Made by a program: the position numbers and the translations under genes
Notes under the pieces: generated by a model
Told to the model about the DNA's origin: nothing
Database searches by the model: none
Seen by the model: the letters and a program-made list of their open reading frames with translations, nothing else
Part shown: positions 1-11,545 of the stretch, one piece after another
Layout of the letters: each line of letters opens with the position of its first letter
Numbering within the stretch: position 1 is the first letter of the stretch
Assembly (NCBI GenBank): GCA_019925095.2
Contig: CM034388.1
Location: 7,958,501-8,022,500, forward strand
DNA from: Dendrolimus kikuchii
Lineage: Eukaryota; Arthropoda; Insecta; Lepidoptera; Lasiocampidae
DNA: 64,000 nt
Direction: 5' to 3'

Positions 1-530
1 ATGTCGGGATAAAATACAAGTTACGAGTACTGTGTATAAAGATTTTTAGAAGTGGATTACAAATTCGGAGAATGACAAAAAAGTGTTAAACTGGAAGTCT
101 GATCAGAAGTCGCAAGGCCGCACAGAAAAGTAATTAAGAAATAGACCTTGAGCTGATTCAAAACGATTGGGAAAAAACTAGGAATCTTTCAATGGCAACT
201 AATAAAAAAAATCATAACAACCAACATATCGGCGTACGAAGGAGAAATTAAAAAAAAACAATACAAAATTCTACAAATTGGTCAGAGCTGGTATATAAAC
301 CGGCAAGTTACGTGCGGAACAAAGGTTTAGCCTGGAACAAATGTCGCTTTCATTATAACAAATAGCTGAAATGTCGAACTAAGAATAAAAACTCAACTAA
401 AAACGGGTCTTAAACCATTAGTAGGTGTTTTTCATCTTAGGATAATGTGGCTGACTATACTTCAATCTGGTGTAGGGATATCCGTAGAAAAAGGACTGTG
501 GGTACGTAATAGCACAGAGTATTGAAATAT
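1..530. other. Unassigned AT-rich sequence
   Basis: I see no convincing coding region, RNA gene or recognised repeat boundary here. The sequence is AT-rich with many stops in every frame. Confidence 0.5.
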
Positions 531-534
531 ACAT

Positions 535-860
535 ATCTATATATATAAAAGAAAGTCGTGTTAGTTACACTATTTATAACTCAAGAACGGCTGTACCGAT
601 TTGGCTGAAAATTAGTGGAGAGGTAGCTCAGAACCAGGACATAAGATACTTTTTATCTCGTTGGAACCGGTAGGTGGCGCTGAGATCGGGTTCTAGAATC
701 CGCCTAATCACCTGGACCGATTTTGGTGACTTTGTTTTTGTGTGTTGGAGTGGGTCCCGGACGGTTTAAATCCGCAATTGGAACCGGTAGGTGACGCTGG
801 GATCGTGTCCTAGATTTTTATTTTTTCAGAGCAGGACAACGTCTGTCGGGGCCGTTAGTA
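535..860 (+). repeat. Lepidopteran-type short interspersed repeat
   Basis: The block begins after a short TATATA run and carries phrases typical of moth and butterfly dispersed repeats: a 'toward zero, accepts the null' style of decayed text around 'ctgtaccgatttggctg' and a repeated 'ggaaccggtaggt' segment at about 664 and 781. It ends near 'gcaggacaacgtctg'. A block with the complementary text 'cagacgttgtcctgcc' lies at about 52,558-52,770 on the other strand, so this family is present twice in opposite orientation. It carries no coding capacity. Assignment to a non-autonomous Helitron or related class is inference. Confidence 0.5.
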
Positions 861-2720
861 CATAATAAATATTATGTTGACAACAGATCATAATAATGAC
901 CCAGCCTTTTGGAAGTCTTATGTGGGCCCATGGGAAGGCTAACATATAGAGGGCCCTTTTGATATAACTTAAAGTAAGGCTGGTGTGTATAGACATTTAA
1001 CCAACAGTTAAAATAATATATGCACACAGTTTTAGCGTTTATTTTATTTTTACCATCAGTTAAATGTTTATGCATACCAGCCTAAACGTGTTATGGCGTT
1101 AAACGGTGATTATTTGTGGATGCGCCATGTAAAAATGCACCATAAGATAAGCCTCATTCAATATAGGAGTATCGTAGGAAACGGGAGCGAAAAAAAAATT
1201 ACTTGACTATTGACATCAACTGGAGATCTCCAGGTAATGTAGAGCCTTCCATAGAATCAAATCTGGTGCTATAGAAGAAAATATGGAGCCTGCCTATCGC
1301 AATGTCCTAAGGACATACAAAGATCAGACAGCAACTCGCCATTCACTGCATGGGACCCCTCAAAATGTCGAAAGAGAACAGCAAGAAGCAACATAGGTAC
1401 GAGTGTCTGACGGGTGTGAAGAGGTATGACTCAACGGGCCTTGTTTAGGAAAAATTTTGATGAAAATTGTTGAAGTTGAAGCCCTTCAACGTCAAATATT
1501 TTTGAGAAGTTTCCACATATAGTTGAGAAGTTAAAGGGTGAGTATAATTCTTACCAGTTTGGAAAATAATATCTACCAACCTATTGATTTAAATAAAAAA
1601 GTTATATCACCTCACACGACTATTATATCCACATTAAAAACTTTTAACCCTCAGTACATGCCTGGCGGTCATTCCAAATTTTCAGTTATTTCGCAAGTTT
1701 GCTACATCATGCATAGCCCTATATAGACTACAGTTGCCTGTCAAAATTCATTTATATAAACGCCCGTGACATATAAAGACAGACGGACGAACACAACGAA
1801 AATACAAGGATTCCATTTTATTAAAATTACTACGGAACCCTAAAAAATAATAAGTTTAAAGCTATACAACACACAGAATAATATAATACTTGAAACATCA
1901 ATTTTTCAAGCCGTATTGGGAGCTTTCTCATTTTACAGCGAGTTGAAAAGGAATGGATATATGAAATTATTTGAGAGTGAATGGAATGGAGATATACTGT
2001 CTTTCGCTATATATGCAATCGTCGCGAAGTGGTATGGTCTGACTTACGGCTAGTTTGTACATTGACCTAAAAAGTGAACAGACACAAATTGTATTATAAA
2101 TTGTATGAAAGCGTTGAAAAAGGAAGAAGGAAAGGGAAATCTATAAAAACCACTAGGGTTAATATTTCATTTGCTAATCACCAATATGAAATGCATTCCA
2201 TACATATAATTAATCAAATTAATAAAGTATTACAATTTAGTAATATGAAATGTTATAACTGTAAGAATTTTTTACAAATTGATTATTATTGAGAACATAT
2301 AAAGATGTGAAGAATTATTAGTGTACATTACATAGTATTCTTAGTTTGTAAACATAAATATAAACACTTAGTCTCATACATCTACACACACACGCACATA
2401 CACACATTTTACACGCATTCATACACACAGATATAGGTACATGACACACAAAAATTATTTGTATAAGGATTATTGTAATAAAAGTTATCTTTTAATGTTT
2501 AAATTAATTGAGAGCGGGTCCTTCTGACACAAGTATATATTAATACTTAAAAGAAGGTCCCAACCCCAAAAAATTCTTGTATGTACTTTTAGAACAAAAT
2601 AAAAAATTATTTGTATGACTTTCAAGACCAGTGGCCATAAAAATGGCCCGGACATTTGGAGGGCTTGCGTGAGACCATGGGGAGGCCAACACGTATTTAC
2701 TACAACATCTGGAATTCGGT
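861..2720. other. Gene-free AT-rich stretch
   Basis: Only short chance reading frames occur. There is a CA-rich microsatellite-like run near 2,385-2,445 (repeats of 'acacacac/acatacac'). I see no gene. Confidence 0.5.
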
Positions 2721-2724
2721 GCAT

Positions 2725-3135
2725 TTTGCAATGTTGTTTTTTATGTTTTACTTGGCACCGACTTCAAGATGATATAGAAATATTTATTTTTTGCTTTTAG
2801 TTTGAAGTCGGTATTTTTTTAACTTTTTATTTGCTTGAATAGCTTTATAAATAATATTTGAAGTATCTGTAGAAATCGCACCACTGGCAGGTGTATACAA
2901 TTGTTTCTTTCCATGAATGCAGGTGTTAGGCACTCTTTAACAAGGGTTGCTTTCGAATTCTCTGGAATCCACTTATCAGATTCAGACTTGGTGACAATGG
3001 GACCATTTCAGAAGTATACCCTTTTTAAAAAAGAAAAAAATCCGTTCATAACTTATGGAGAAAGCGCGTAACAAACATACAAATAAAACATAAAGTCGGA
3101 TTGAGAACTTCCTCCTTTTGGAAGTCGGTTAAAAA
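2725..3135 (-). repeat. Dispersed repeat with 'gaagtcgg' ends
   Basis: The segment carries 'caccgacttcaag' near 2,757, 'gaagtcggtat' near 2,804 and 'cttcctccttttggaagtcgg' near 3,109-3,129. The 3' part (about 2,960-3,130) is complementary in content to 42,130-42,510, including the text around 'ggtcccattgtcaccaag'. The 5' part matches 18,664-18,830 in direct orientation. It is probably a non-autonomous DNA element family; no coding capacity is visible. Confidence 0.55.
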
Positions 3136-3260
3136 TCATTATTAATGGATTCATTCATTTAGACTAAGTGGTTTGTAAAAAATAGTAACTATCATGGTCA
3201 GAGGCACATAATGATTTCATAAGGGTTCCGTTTTAGCTAAGATGGTTAGTAATCCTAAAA

Positions 3261-3527
3261 ATGAGACGAATAAAATATGAACACTACTGCTTGACAAAAC
3301 CTGATCGTCAGGTGAGGAGAAATAAAAAAAAACAAAATTCATTAAATTTAAGCACCACTATGCAACCCGTCTCCGCTAGCACTCACGCCGCGCACCCACC
3401 CAGGCCGGCCTCGAGCTTGCGCCGACAGTTCGTCGACCTGAGCAGCCAGCAACGTACTTCCGTGTACAGGAGACTTGTACCATCAGACTATATTATACCA
3501 ATGGATACCGGCAGAGTATCACCTTAG
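3261..3527 (+). other. CpG-rich open island, possible exon or retro-fragment
   Basis: An 88-codon open frame contains a sharply GC-rich core (about 3,366-3,470) in otherwise AT-rich DNA. The second half of the translation is rich in Pro, Ala, Ser and Arg, with a segment 'RRQFVDLSSQQRTSVYRRL'. I recognise no domain. The upstream half is A-rich and does not look coding, so any real exon would start near 3,355. It could be an isolated exon, a decayed gene fragment or a repeat piece. I see no clear splice donor after the island. Confidence 0.25.
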
Positions 3528-3539
3528 CGTTAATCGCGG

Positions 3540-4850
3540 ATGACTGACTGACACCTATGACTGACTATAACTAGCTTTTCCACCACAATTTTCCTTACTT
3601 AGACCAGCTTTGAATTCTCGTGAATTCTCAATTTTTTTGGCATTTTTCGGTACTTGAAGAATAAAGTTTAGCTGTAAAATTTTCTGTACAATTAAAAAAA
3701 TGTTCAATATTCATTCAAATTATAAAATAGTTCTAGGATGAAGCAAGTTTTAAATAACAACTGTGTTTCTGTTAAAAAAAAATATTTATTTGTTATTTCA
3801 CGATTTTATTGTACCATTGTATAGTGCTACTTCCCCAGTAGTTTCCGAGACAAATGGATGTGACATAAAATATATAAAAACGGATATGACGAAAATGTAC
3901 GGAGTCCGTTTATGCCAAAATGGCTAGCGACAGGCATTGGCTTCTAAACTCATAGCAAATGTGTCCCCGACACATCACGATATTTGTGGTGTCCATGTCC
4001 CTACCACTAACTTTTAAATTGTGAAATAAAACATTTTAATTTAATTTTTGATGAAAACATTACTTTTAGTCCCTGGTAAACGATTTTCCCTGTTGTCAAA
4101 AAAATTAAAAACTATGCGAACCATAGATAACATGCGGCTCAAGACGTAACTTTTTTAGAGCTACTGCTAAATCGCGGCATAAATTATTATATAAAAAATG
4201 TGTATAATAATATGTGCAGTTCACATGCAGTAAAGTGAAACTTCAAATAAATAGACTCACAGATAATTCTTCTAACTTTTGTTAATATAAATATAATTTC
4301 CTTTAGCCTACATCCGTCAACATATTATAATTCAAAATAAACTTCTTGAGTATCACCTTCAATTTTTCAGTTTTGATCTAAACAATATTATTCGGTATCA
4401 GTTTTGTTTCGGTCCAAAACGGGACCTTTGTTTAATCATCAGTCTTATTGACTCTCTAATCTGTGCTGTACAATGTAAAACTCGTATCTCATTCTCTCCC
4501 AGGCTTATTCCTGTAGATTTATGTGTTTACCTCTTTTTAGTGTCGCTTTTTCGTTTCATCGAGTTTCAAAATAACAACGATTCTAAAGTAGTTTCACTTA
4601 AAAAAATATCAATAATTTTGTAAAATCATTTTATACCTATAAATGACTTTTCACCAAATTATTATTTAATTTACATAAATTTGAGTTAAAAATTTACTAT
4701 AATTAATGACAAAAAAATAGTGGCTGGTAAAATGCTATAGAAAAATATTTTTTCTTGACGTTTCATATGTGACGTATAAATGAGTTTATTTACATTTGAG
4801 AAGTAGTAGTTTGTTTAACTAATATATTCTTTCCTCATATTCGAAATGAA
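3540..4850. other. Gene-free AT-rich stretch
   Basis: No supported gene, RNA or repeat boundary is visible. Confidence 0.5.
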
Positions 4851-4858
4851 AAGCAGAG

Positions 4859-4972
4859 TGTTAACCTCGGGTGAAAGGCCTATTTAGGCACTCGAACTAT
4901 TAATGCCTTCGCTACGCTCGTGCGCCAAACCATCTCTTGCCTAAATAGGTCCCTTTCTCCTCTCGTGTAACA
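4859..4972. repeat. Foldback element with 'cctatttaggca' arms
   Basis: The left arm, reading 'gtgttaacctcgggtgaaag' and then 'gcctatttaggca', is matched in reverse complement by the right arm 'tgcctaaataggtccctttc' and 'ctctcgtgtaaca'. The arms are about 32 bases with a few mismatches and enclose roughly 48 bases that include 'gccttcgctacgctcgtgcg'. This is a MITE-like structure without coding capacity. Confidence 0.6.
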
Positions 4973-5311
4973 ATCTACTGTTTCACTTTAGGTAGCTTCT
5001 ACTAAAACGTATGGGGTATTTTCAATTAAATGCTTTTTTATGATTCCGTGACAAAAAGACGAAAATAGTGGACTATTATTAACTTTACGGATGGATCCTT
5101 CAATTGAGCGGGGACTGCCAAGTACTTACCCAATTTTGAGAGTTCTAATACTTATTTCAATAAATTATTAAGACTTCTAATGTCTGATTTGGTTTATTAA
5201 ATTATGTTTTAAATAATAAAAAGTCAAATAGCCTACGGTGACCTTTGGAAGCATCCAGTTTGTATAGGATTTAGGAGCTTTTCAAAGTTATATGTCTAGT
5301 TTAAATTCTCA

Positions 5312-5372
5312 AAAGTAGGCCAACGGCCTACCTGATAGAAAATGATCACCGTCGCTTATGGACATCTGCAAC
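5312..5372 (-). repeat. Copy of the shared LINE/SINE 3' tail
   Basis: On the minus strand it reads 'gttgcagatgtccataagcg' followed by 'acggtgatcattttc' and 'ggtaggccg'. This is the same tail that ends the intact LINE at 23,857-23,920. It directly abuts the foldback element that starts at 5,375. Confidence 0.65.
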
Positions 5373-5374
5373 TA

Positions 5375-5487
5375 GGGCCCCAATTATGCTGTTACAATAG
5401 TGTCAAAATGGCCAATCACTGACGTCATAATGGCTCTATAATTATTGCTACCTATTTTATGAAATGTCAATAGCAGTGTAGGGGCCC
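5375..5487. repeat. Short foldback element with GGGCCCC termini
   Basis: The termini are 'gggcccc' at 5,375-5,381 and 'ggggccc' at 5,481-5,487. Just inside them are 'gctgttacaatag' and 'caatagcag', which are roughly complementary. A looser relative with 'ctgctgttacaatagcg' and 'aatagcagcc' lies at about 41,190-41,320. It is non-coding and MITE-like. Confidence 0.5.
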
Positions 5488-5801
5488 AGGCTTTATAAGC
5501 CTCCACTAACCACATGATGAGGAAATAATACAAAGACAATGTCACTGAACCGAAAAGACCCTCCATTTGAACCAAAACTCAAATAATAACGAAAATTAAT
5601 AGAAATTTTAAATTCTTGAACTGGTGCCAAGAATGCCGCGAGATGACGTCACGTGATTTATTTAAGCATCTCTCAACAGCACCACGGTTTGGTTATAACG
5701 CTTCATTCATTATTGTTCGTGTGTTAATCCCTGTTGCATATCACACCCTCTATCAAAAATCCCTTATTTATTTCACTTAGCATTTCCTGATCGTTGGGAT
5801 G

Positions 5802-6126
5802 TGTTATTTTTTATTGGAAAGCTGGAAAATAGGTAGATGGCGTACCTAAGGGAAAGTGGTAATTATCGCCTATACAGGTTTACAAAACCAACGCGTTCTC
5901 AGTCTTTTGGAGGGGATAGAAAGAACGGGATAAGAGGATTGAGATAAAAGGGACGGGGTAAAAGGATCAGACAGGAGGAAAGGAGTAGCAAGATGGGGAG
6001 ATAAAATGAGGGAGAGGGAAGTAGTCATCGGTACTCTCACTCACCGTACGAAACATAATTAGCTCAAGGCTAACCTTTTCACGCCGACATTCTGTGAGAG
6101 AGTGGTATCACACCGATCAAGCCCGC
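5802..6126 (-). repeat. SINE-like element carrying the shared 3' tail
   Basis: On the minus strand it starts near 'cgggcttgatcggtgtgat', continues with 'ctctctcacagaatgtcggc' and 'aggttagccttgagctaatt', then a pyrimidine-rich stretch. It ends with a diverged form of the LINE tail ('gtataggcgataattaccac') and a short A-rich end. A second copy lies on the + strand at 39,857-40,098. No coding capacity is visible. Confidence 0.6.
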
Positions 6127-6129
6127 CCT

Positions 6130-7020
6130 AAGAACCGCAATCAAGATTGGCTCTTCCACGTCGGGATCTTTTCTTCTTCTTCAACCAGTCTCTGTGCACT
6201 GCTGGACGTAGGCAGAATCAATTGAGTCTAATCTGTAGCTAAATTGTAAAATCGGTCAAATGCATGCAGTGCCGTAAATAGGGCGGTGATACCGGTGCCC
6301 AGGCATAGGGCGTAGACTCTGGGGGGCGCAAGAATGGCCAGACCAGGCAGGACTATTATTTTTCCGGTTTGTTCCTGATAAGTTCTCGTTGCGCCCCTAG
6401 TGCTGGATTCCAACACATACGTATCTACATGCCAGTATCATCAAAAATGCCTGTTAAATTAGACAACATCGCGCTCATTATTTTGTTCTAGTTCTTTAAA
6501 AAAATTGGTTTTTCTTCCAAAATATTAGATAATTGGTCCACCAACACCAAGGTCCTTGTGTGTTATTTTATCACCCTGAATGAAATAAAGTAGGCCTATA
6601 CATAGCATTGCTCTGCTAGATTACTTATAATATCTAAAAAAAACCATAAAACAGCATTTGATCAAATACACTTCATGTCTCAAAAATTAGGCCTTGTCTC
6701 TATAGGCCGAGTCCATCTAAAAACTCTTAATGATGCTTCAAATTGACTAAAGCTGATATTAGACGGTTAATTTCTGTCTTTCAATTTGTATGAATCAACG
6801 AAAGTGTTCTACATAAATATAAACTTGAATCATTCGATGTCATTGAATGCCGTCGCGTCTTTCAGTTCTGTGCCTGATCTATCTGATATTTGCATTATTT
6901 TATTAAGTAAATAGTCGGTGAGATACGCTTTTCATACTCACAAATACATTTTTGAAAAACCGGTGGAGTAGTTTATGAGATATAGGGCATTTTGCATTCA
7001 AATTTTTATTCATATTTTAG
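6130..7020. other. Gene-free AT-rich stretch
   Basis: No supported gene. Short open frames here do not resemble proteins I recognise. Confidence 0.45.
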
Positions 7021-7026
7021 ATTAGA

Positions 7027-7619
7027 CCAGAGTTTGCCCCGCGGCTGCGTCGCGTGTCAGACCCCAGGCACTAGCTTTATTTTATTTACACAAAAACGTA
7101 ATTTGGTTCTTTACATACAATAATAATAAAGACACTAAGTCAATATAATTTAGATAACTGCCCAGCTAAACTTAGAGGTGAGTTAAAGCCAACCTGATCT
7201 AAAATAATACAACGAATGACATGTTATTTATGACAACGTAGTATTTGTTAGTGAATGGAAAAATGCGATTGCAGCGCCATCTATTTTGTTAATCCGTCTA
7301 TTCTAAAGAAACGATTTCATTTATCAGGATAAAATGTATCGTAAGTGTTAACTCGGGTTAGAAGCCAGCTCTGTCGAGTTTGATTTATATACGTTCAGTA
7401 GTTTCCAAAATAGATGTAATTGCAGCGCCATCTGTTTCGCTATTTTCGTCTATCTCACGAAAACGACATTATTTATCGGGATAAAAATTATCCCAAATTA
7501 TGCCCCAGGATATAAGCTAGATCTATGTCGAGTTATATTTAAATCCGTTCAATAATTTTCACCTGTTGCTCTAACAGACAGGCAGACAAAAAATCTATTT
7601 GTTTCTATTTTATTATACA
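7027..7619 (-). mobile_element. Helitron-like non-autonomous element, copy 1
   Basis: On the minus strand the block ends 'gccgcggggcaaactctggt', a form one base away from the CTAG-T ending of the related copies. A GC-rich hairpin-like stretch ('gcgacgcagccgcg') lies just inside the end, as expected for a Helitron 3' end. The body, with 'gatggcgctgcaat' occurring twice and 'catgtcattcgttgtatta', matches the element at 47,330-47,934 in the opposite orientation. No Rep/helicase coding is present. Confidence 0.6.
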
Positions 7620-7935
7620 CTAGTTTGGCCCGCAGCTGTGTCGCATGTCAGACCATAGGCAGTAGCTTTATTTTACTATATTGTTATCTATACCGCAGGA
7701 ACAACGCCGTTTATCAGGATAAAAGTATCCTAAGCTATGCCCGGGATATGAGCTAGCTCTGTGTCGAGTTTCATTTAAATCCGTTCAATAGTTTTCACGT
7801 GATGCTCTAACGGACACACAGATTGACAGTCAAAAAAAATATTAGAATCTCCTGGTCCGAACACCCCTGGTTTTTTCATATTTATAAGCGCAATGTACAA
7901 ATTCGGACAATTTGCAGATTTATTATTGTACCTAT
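7620..7935 (-). mobile_element. Helitron-like non-autonomous element, copy 2, head-to-tail with copy 1
   Basis: On the minus strand this copy ends 'gcgggccaaactag' followed by T, a clean CTAG-T terminus, and joins copy 1 directly. Its 5' portion ('caggagattcta', 'aataaatctgcaaa') matches the first 100 bases of the 47,330 element. Tandem insertion of Helitrons at one another's ends is known for the class. No coding capacity. Confidence 0.6.
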
Positions 7936-9384
7936 AGTTTAGGCTCCCACAAAGTAAATAATAACCAGAAACAAAAAGTAAAACTAAATAATGAAAATGA
8001 ACAAGTCGAAGGTAGGCTACATATAAAACTTTAACATTGATTCTTGACATCTTTGTCTTCGGTGATCACGGCTATTGACAAGTGGCTAAAACGTCGGAAT
8101 AAAAATCAAATAAAATACCGCGCATAAAATCTTTACAATGTAGTTTTACTATGTGCACTTGTCGCGAAAACTTAGGGAAATACTATAGAAACGTTTTTTA
8201 GAGTTGCATTTCAAAAATCAAAAACTGAACAGTCGACTTTTACTATATCAATCTCCAAGGGTTCTTCGTTGTACGCAGTTCGAGACGTATTTTCGAAAAA
8301 ACCATCTACAATACGATTATGTCACCTTTCTCCGGCCTCAGCTATATCTCCTTTTAGATATTACCCCGATAATATAATCACACGACCTACACTACTATCG
8401 GTTGATGGTGAGTTGCCGCGTGAAATTTGATAAATTAGTTACAAGGTTGTTCGATAATTTTCTGCATAGTAACTGTCGTTCACTGTTATTTTTTATTCGG
8501 CATTTGAGAGTGTTTAAGAGCATGATTTTGATATATTTTCATGGTAAGAACTGAAATGAAAAGTAATATAGTACATTTACTATTCATTAACCTTTTTTTG
8601 GTTTATCTTTATACCAAAAAAAATTGCTAGGTTGTAAAAAGATGATTATAATAGGCTGTGTGACATTGGACGTATTCCAGAGTAGAAGAGTGTGCAAAAA
8701 AAATACCCCAAATGCTTGGAAGAAGGTAAAAATATCGATAAGTGCTTGACAGTCCAAGCATAAGGAAGGGTTCCGCAGAGGTGACAAACGTCTCCTGTTT
8801 TCTTTATTTGGCTATGGAACTGCAAAAAAAAGTTTAATTTAAAATTTCTCATATTTGAAAAACTATTCAACGCGTATTTTTAAAACCAATATTCCTTGAA
8901 AAAATTGTTGCGCTCTAACCCTAAGCAGGATTTTCTACCCCATAGTTTATTAGTTACAGGGAACACTATTGTCACAATTTTATGAGCCATATCTCACCAC
9001 GTATTGACTTTATTAAAAAAGTCATTATAGGAAATCGTTATGTTTTTTTCCAAATTTGAGTAATTATACTCAACACGAATAAGTATATCTAGTGAAAATA
9101 GTACATTGTTCTACGAGGGGCGAACGTCACTGATAGCAACGAGCGCGTCGTTTGGGGCTCAAAACGCAGATGAGTGCCAGAACGGACTCGAGTTGCGAAT
9201 AACACTTTCTTCCGAGTGCTTTATTACTAGACCTAACGGTTTCGTAAATCTACCAAGTGTAACTAACATAAAATATGTGACAAATAAAAACAGATTGCAT
9301 TTTGCCGAAATGGTTACGCAATCCTAAAAACAAAAACTGTTATCTTATGACATTATTCACATGGCCCACTTCCCTCTCCGCCTT
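7936..9384. other. Gene-free stretch
   Basis: No supported gene. A 73-codon open frame at 9,106-9,327 has no feature I recognise. Confidence 0.45.
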
Positions 9385-9870
9385 TTTTTTTAACCAGGGA
9401 AATCCGCTTGAGGACCTAAGCCGTGACATGGGCAGAACCTTGGGGGGATAACTCGCGACCCGTGTGCGGGATTCGCCAGATCGGGGATGGCACTAGCATG
9501 CCCAGTCTGAACTGGTGTCATGCTATTGACACTCCCCAGTTAGGGATACCCACTAAAACCCTGAGGGTTTCGTCCTGCACTTTATGCCAGGACTACGGAT
9601 ATATGACCTAGCCTCTCCGCAGTCCTGGCAGGCACGGGCCTTGCAAGATCACTTCCACTGCCGGGGGCTTTATTTTATCCACCTGCATCTTCAAGCTCTA
9701 TATGCAGGTAAGTGAGAACCCCTATACATCAAGGGATAAGTTTACGTAGGCCGAAGGTCCATATTGTGTCCATATGTGTCCTCCTTTGGCGGGAGCGAAG
9801 CCGTGACGTGTGCTCACGCTCCCGCTCCGCCTCCACCTTTGCAAGCATAACGTGCTCGCAGAAGGTTACG
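9385..9870. repeat. GC-rich decayed repeat, possibly a LINE 5' region
   Basis: A GC-rich block in AT-rich surroundings, beginning after a T-run with 'aaccagggaaatccgcttga' and containing 'actaaaaccctgagggttt'. Its opening is laid out like the block at 40,540-40,985 ('ggagaaatccacttacgga', 'actaaaactccccgtg'). No continuous reading frame survives. Confidence 0.4.
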
Positions 9871-10307
9871 TCTCCGCCTATTCCATCCATTGTATACATT
9901 TTTCCATCTTAAACCCCAATTCCATCCCCATGTCCTACCCCATCCTACCCCGCTATCCCCTCTCGCTATCCCATTCCTTCTATCCCATGCCCGATCCCAT
10001 CCCTTCTATACCATCTTCTGTGTTATCCGCTAACCCATCCACGTATATCATCTCCCTACTCCATCCCTCTATCCTATGCTTCCTATCTCGTTCTGTCTAC
10101 CCGGAAATGTGCAAAAGAAACTATAGTGAAATATAGAAACCCCGTTAAATGAGCATTTAAAACCTATCCCGAGACCTATTTGCATATATGGCTACATTTA
10201 GCTATTGATAACTTCATTGATAATGTTATCACATAGTTCTTATCATTTTTGGGGCGCCCTGGAGTCTACTGTTACATTTTAAAGTTTGTGTTATAAATAA
10301 ATAATTA

Positions 10308-10520
10308 AATAAGCACCATTAGTGGCTTAATTAGTAATGCACTCGCTTTCCAAATGACACGGGATCGAAACCCGGACGGGAAGTGTGCACCGCTTAGACA
10401 GCTCTCTGACCTGTAATGTACACATTATTACAAGTGCCACGTGTTAAAGGCGAAGGACAACTTTGTGATGAAACCTGCACATAGAGATAACGGATAACTT
10501 TGCTCCACACGCGTATACAA
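10308..10520 (+). repeat. tRNA-like SINE
   Basis: The start resembles a tRNA promoter: an A-box-like 'tggcttaattagtaatgc' and a B-box-like 'gggatcgaaacccgg' about 50 bases later. Downstream text 'gtgccacgtg' and 'gatgaaacctgcaca' recurs at 13,350-13,590 and, reversed, at 40,385-40,515. No tRNA cloverleaf is intact, so this is a SINE, not a tRNA gene. Confidence 0.6.
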
Positions 10521-11540
10521 TTATACATACAGACTACTACGTTGTTTTTTTAATCTCTGGATTACTTGTATACGTATGGGAGCTACCATTATCTCGTCTT
10601 TTTTTATTATGTAGCGGCAAATATTAAACACCTTCCTACCAAATTTCAACAAAATAGATTCAGTCATTTCAGCAAAACTTAGATGTGACGTACATAGAAG
10701 AAGGTTTAGACGGAGATAACGAGAATATAAGGATTCCTTTTGCGTAAATGGCTACGGGACCCTCAAAGATTGAAAGCATAGATATGCCTGTAAAATGTAT
10801 ATAAATTAATATAAAAATATCCAAATGAACTTCCTTTCAAATGTTTTGTGTTAATATGTAGATAGTACTATTATCACACATCAGCTACCCTACTTAAATA
10901 AATCATAAAACTAAATACGAACTAAAATCCGTTATGTAAAGTTCAATTACGTAAATTTCAATTCAAATAAGGAATAGAACATAGAATGATGCATTTTGAT
11001 TGGCTGATATCTAACGTAGTGGGGACCGAGCCGTTAAACGTCGAGTTATCTATTTTTTTATCTATGGGACATAAAGGAATGTTGTCCCTTTACTATTCTT
11101 GTCATAGACAAACCAATAGGAGCTCATCATGTGTAAGGGAATTATGTAACTTTTTTATCATGTTCTATTCAAATAAACCAACTTTTAAAAGGGGGTATGA
11201 GTTGCTTTAATCGACCATGGGTCGGGTGATCGGTAATAATAATCAGGGGTCCAGGACATTAAGCCACTGTTTTAGTTTTCTGATATCAAAAAGTGACAAA
11301 AAAATAACCATCTCAAACAGTACTCAACGGATTTTTATACCAAAAGTATTTTTAAAATTTTATCGTCTGTTTCTTTCACAATTTTTCATTTCATAGTTCT
11401 AGTAGCCGCATATGTCTAGTCATCGCAGTGGACAACGACAACGAATTACTAGCTAGCGCAACGCGGGAGCGTACATATTTAGTAGTATTAGTAGTATAGT
11501 TGCTCTATCTCGCTCACACATCATCCGTCCCGCTCACACA
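10521..11540. other. Gene-free AT-rich stretch
   Basis: No supported gene or repeat boundary. Confidence 0.45.
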
Positions 11541-11545
11541 TCCCT

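Noticed and set aside
10308..10390. A tRNA gene
   Set aside because: A- and B-box-like sequences exist but no cloverleaf with acceptor stem can be formed; downstream sequence is repeated elsewhere, so it is a SINE.
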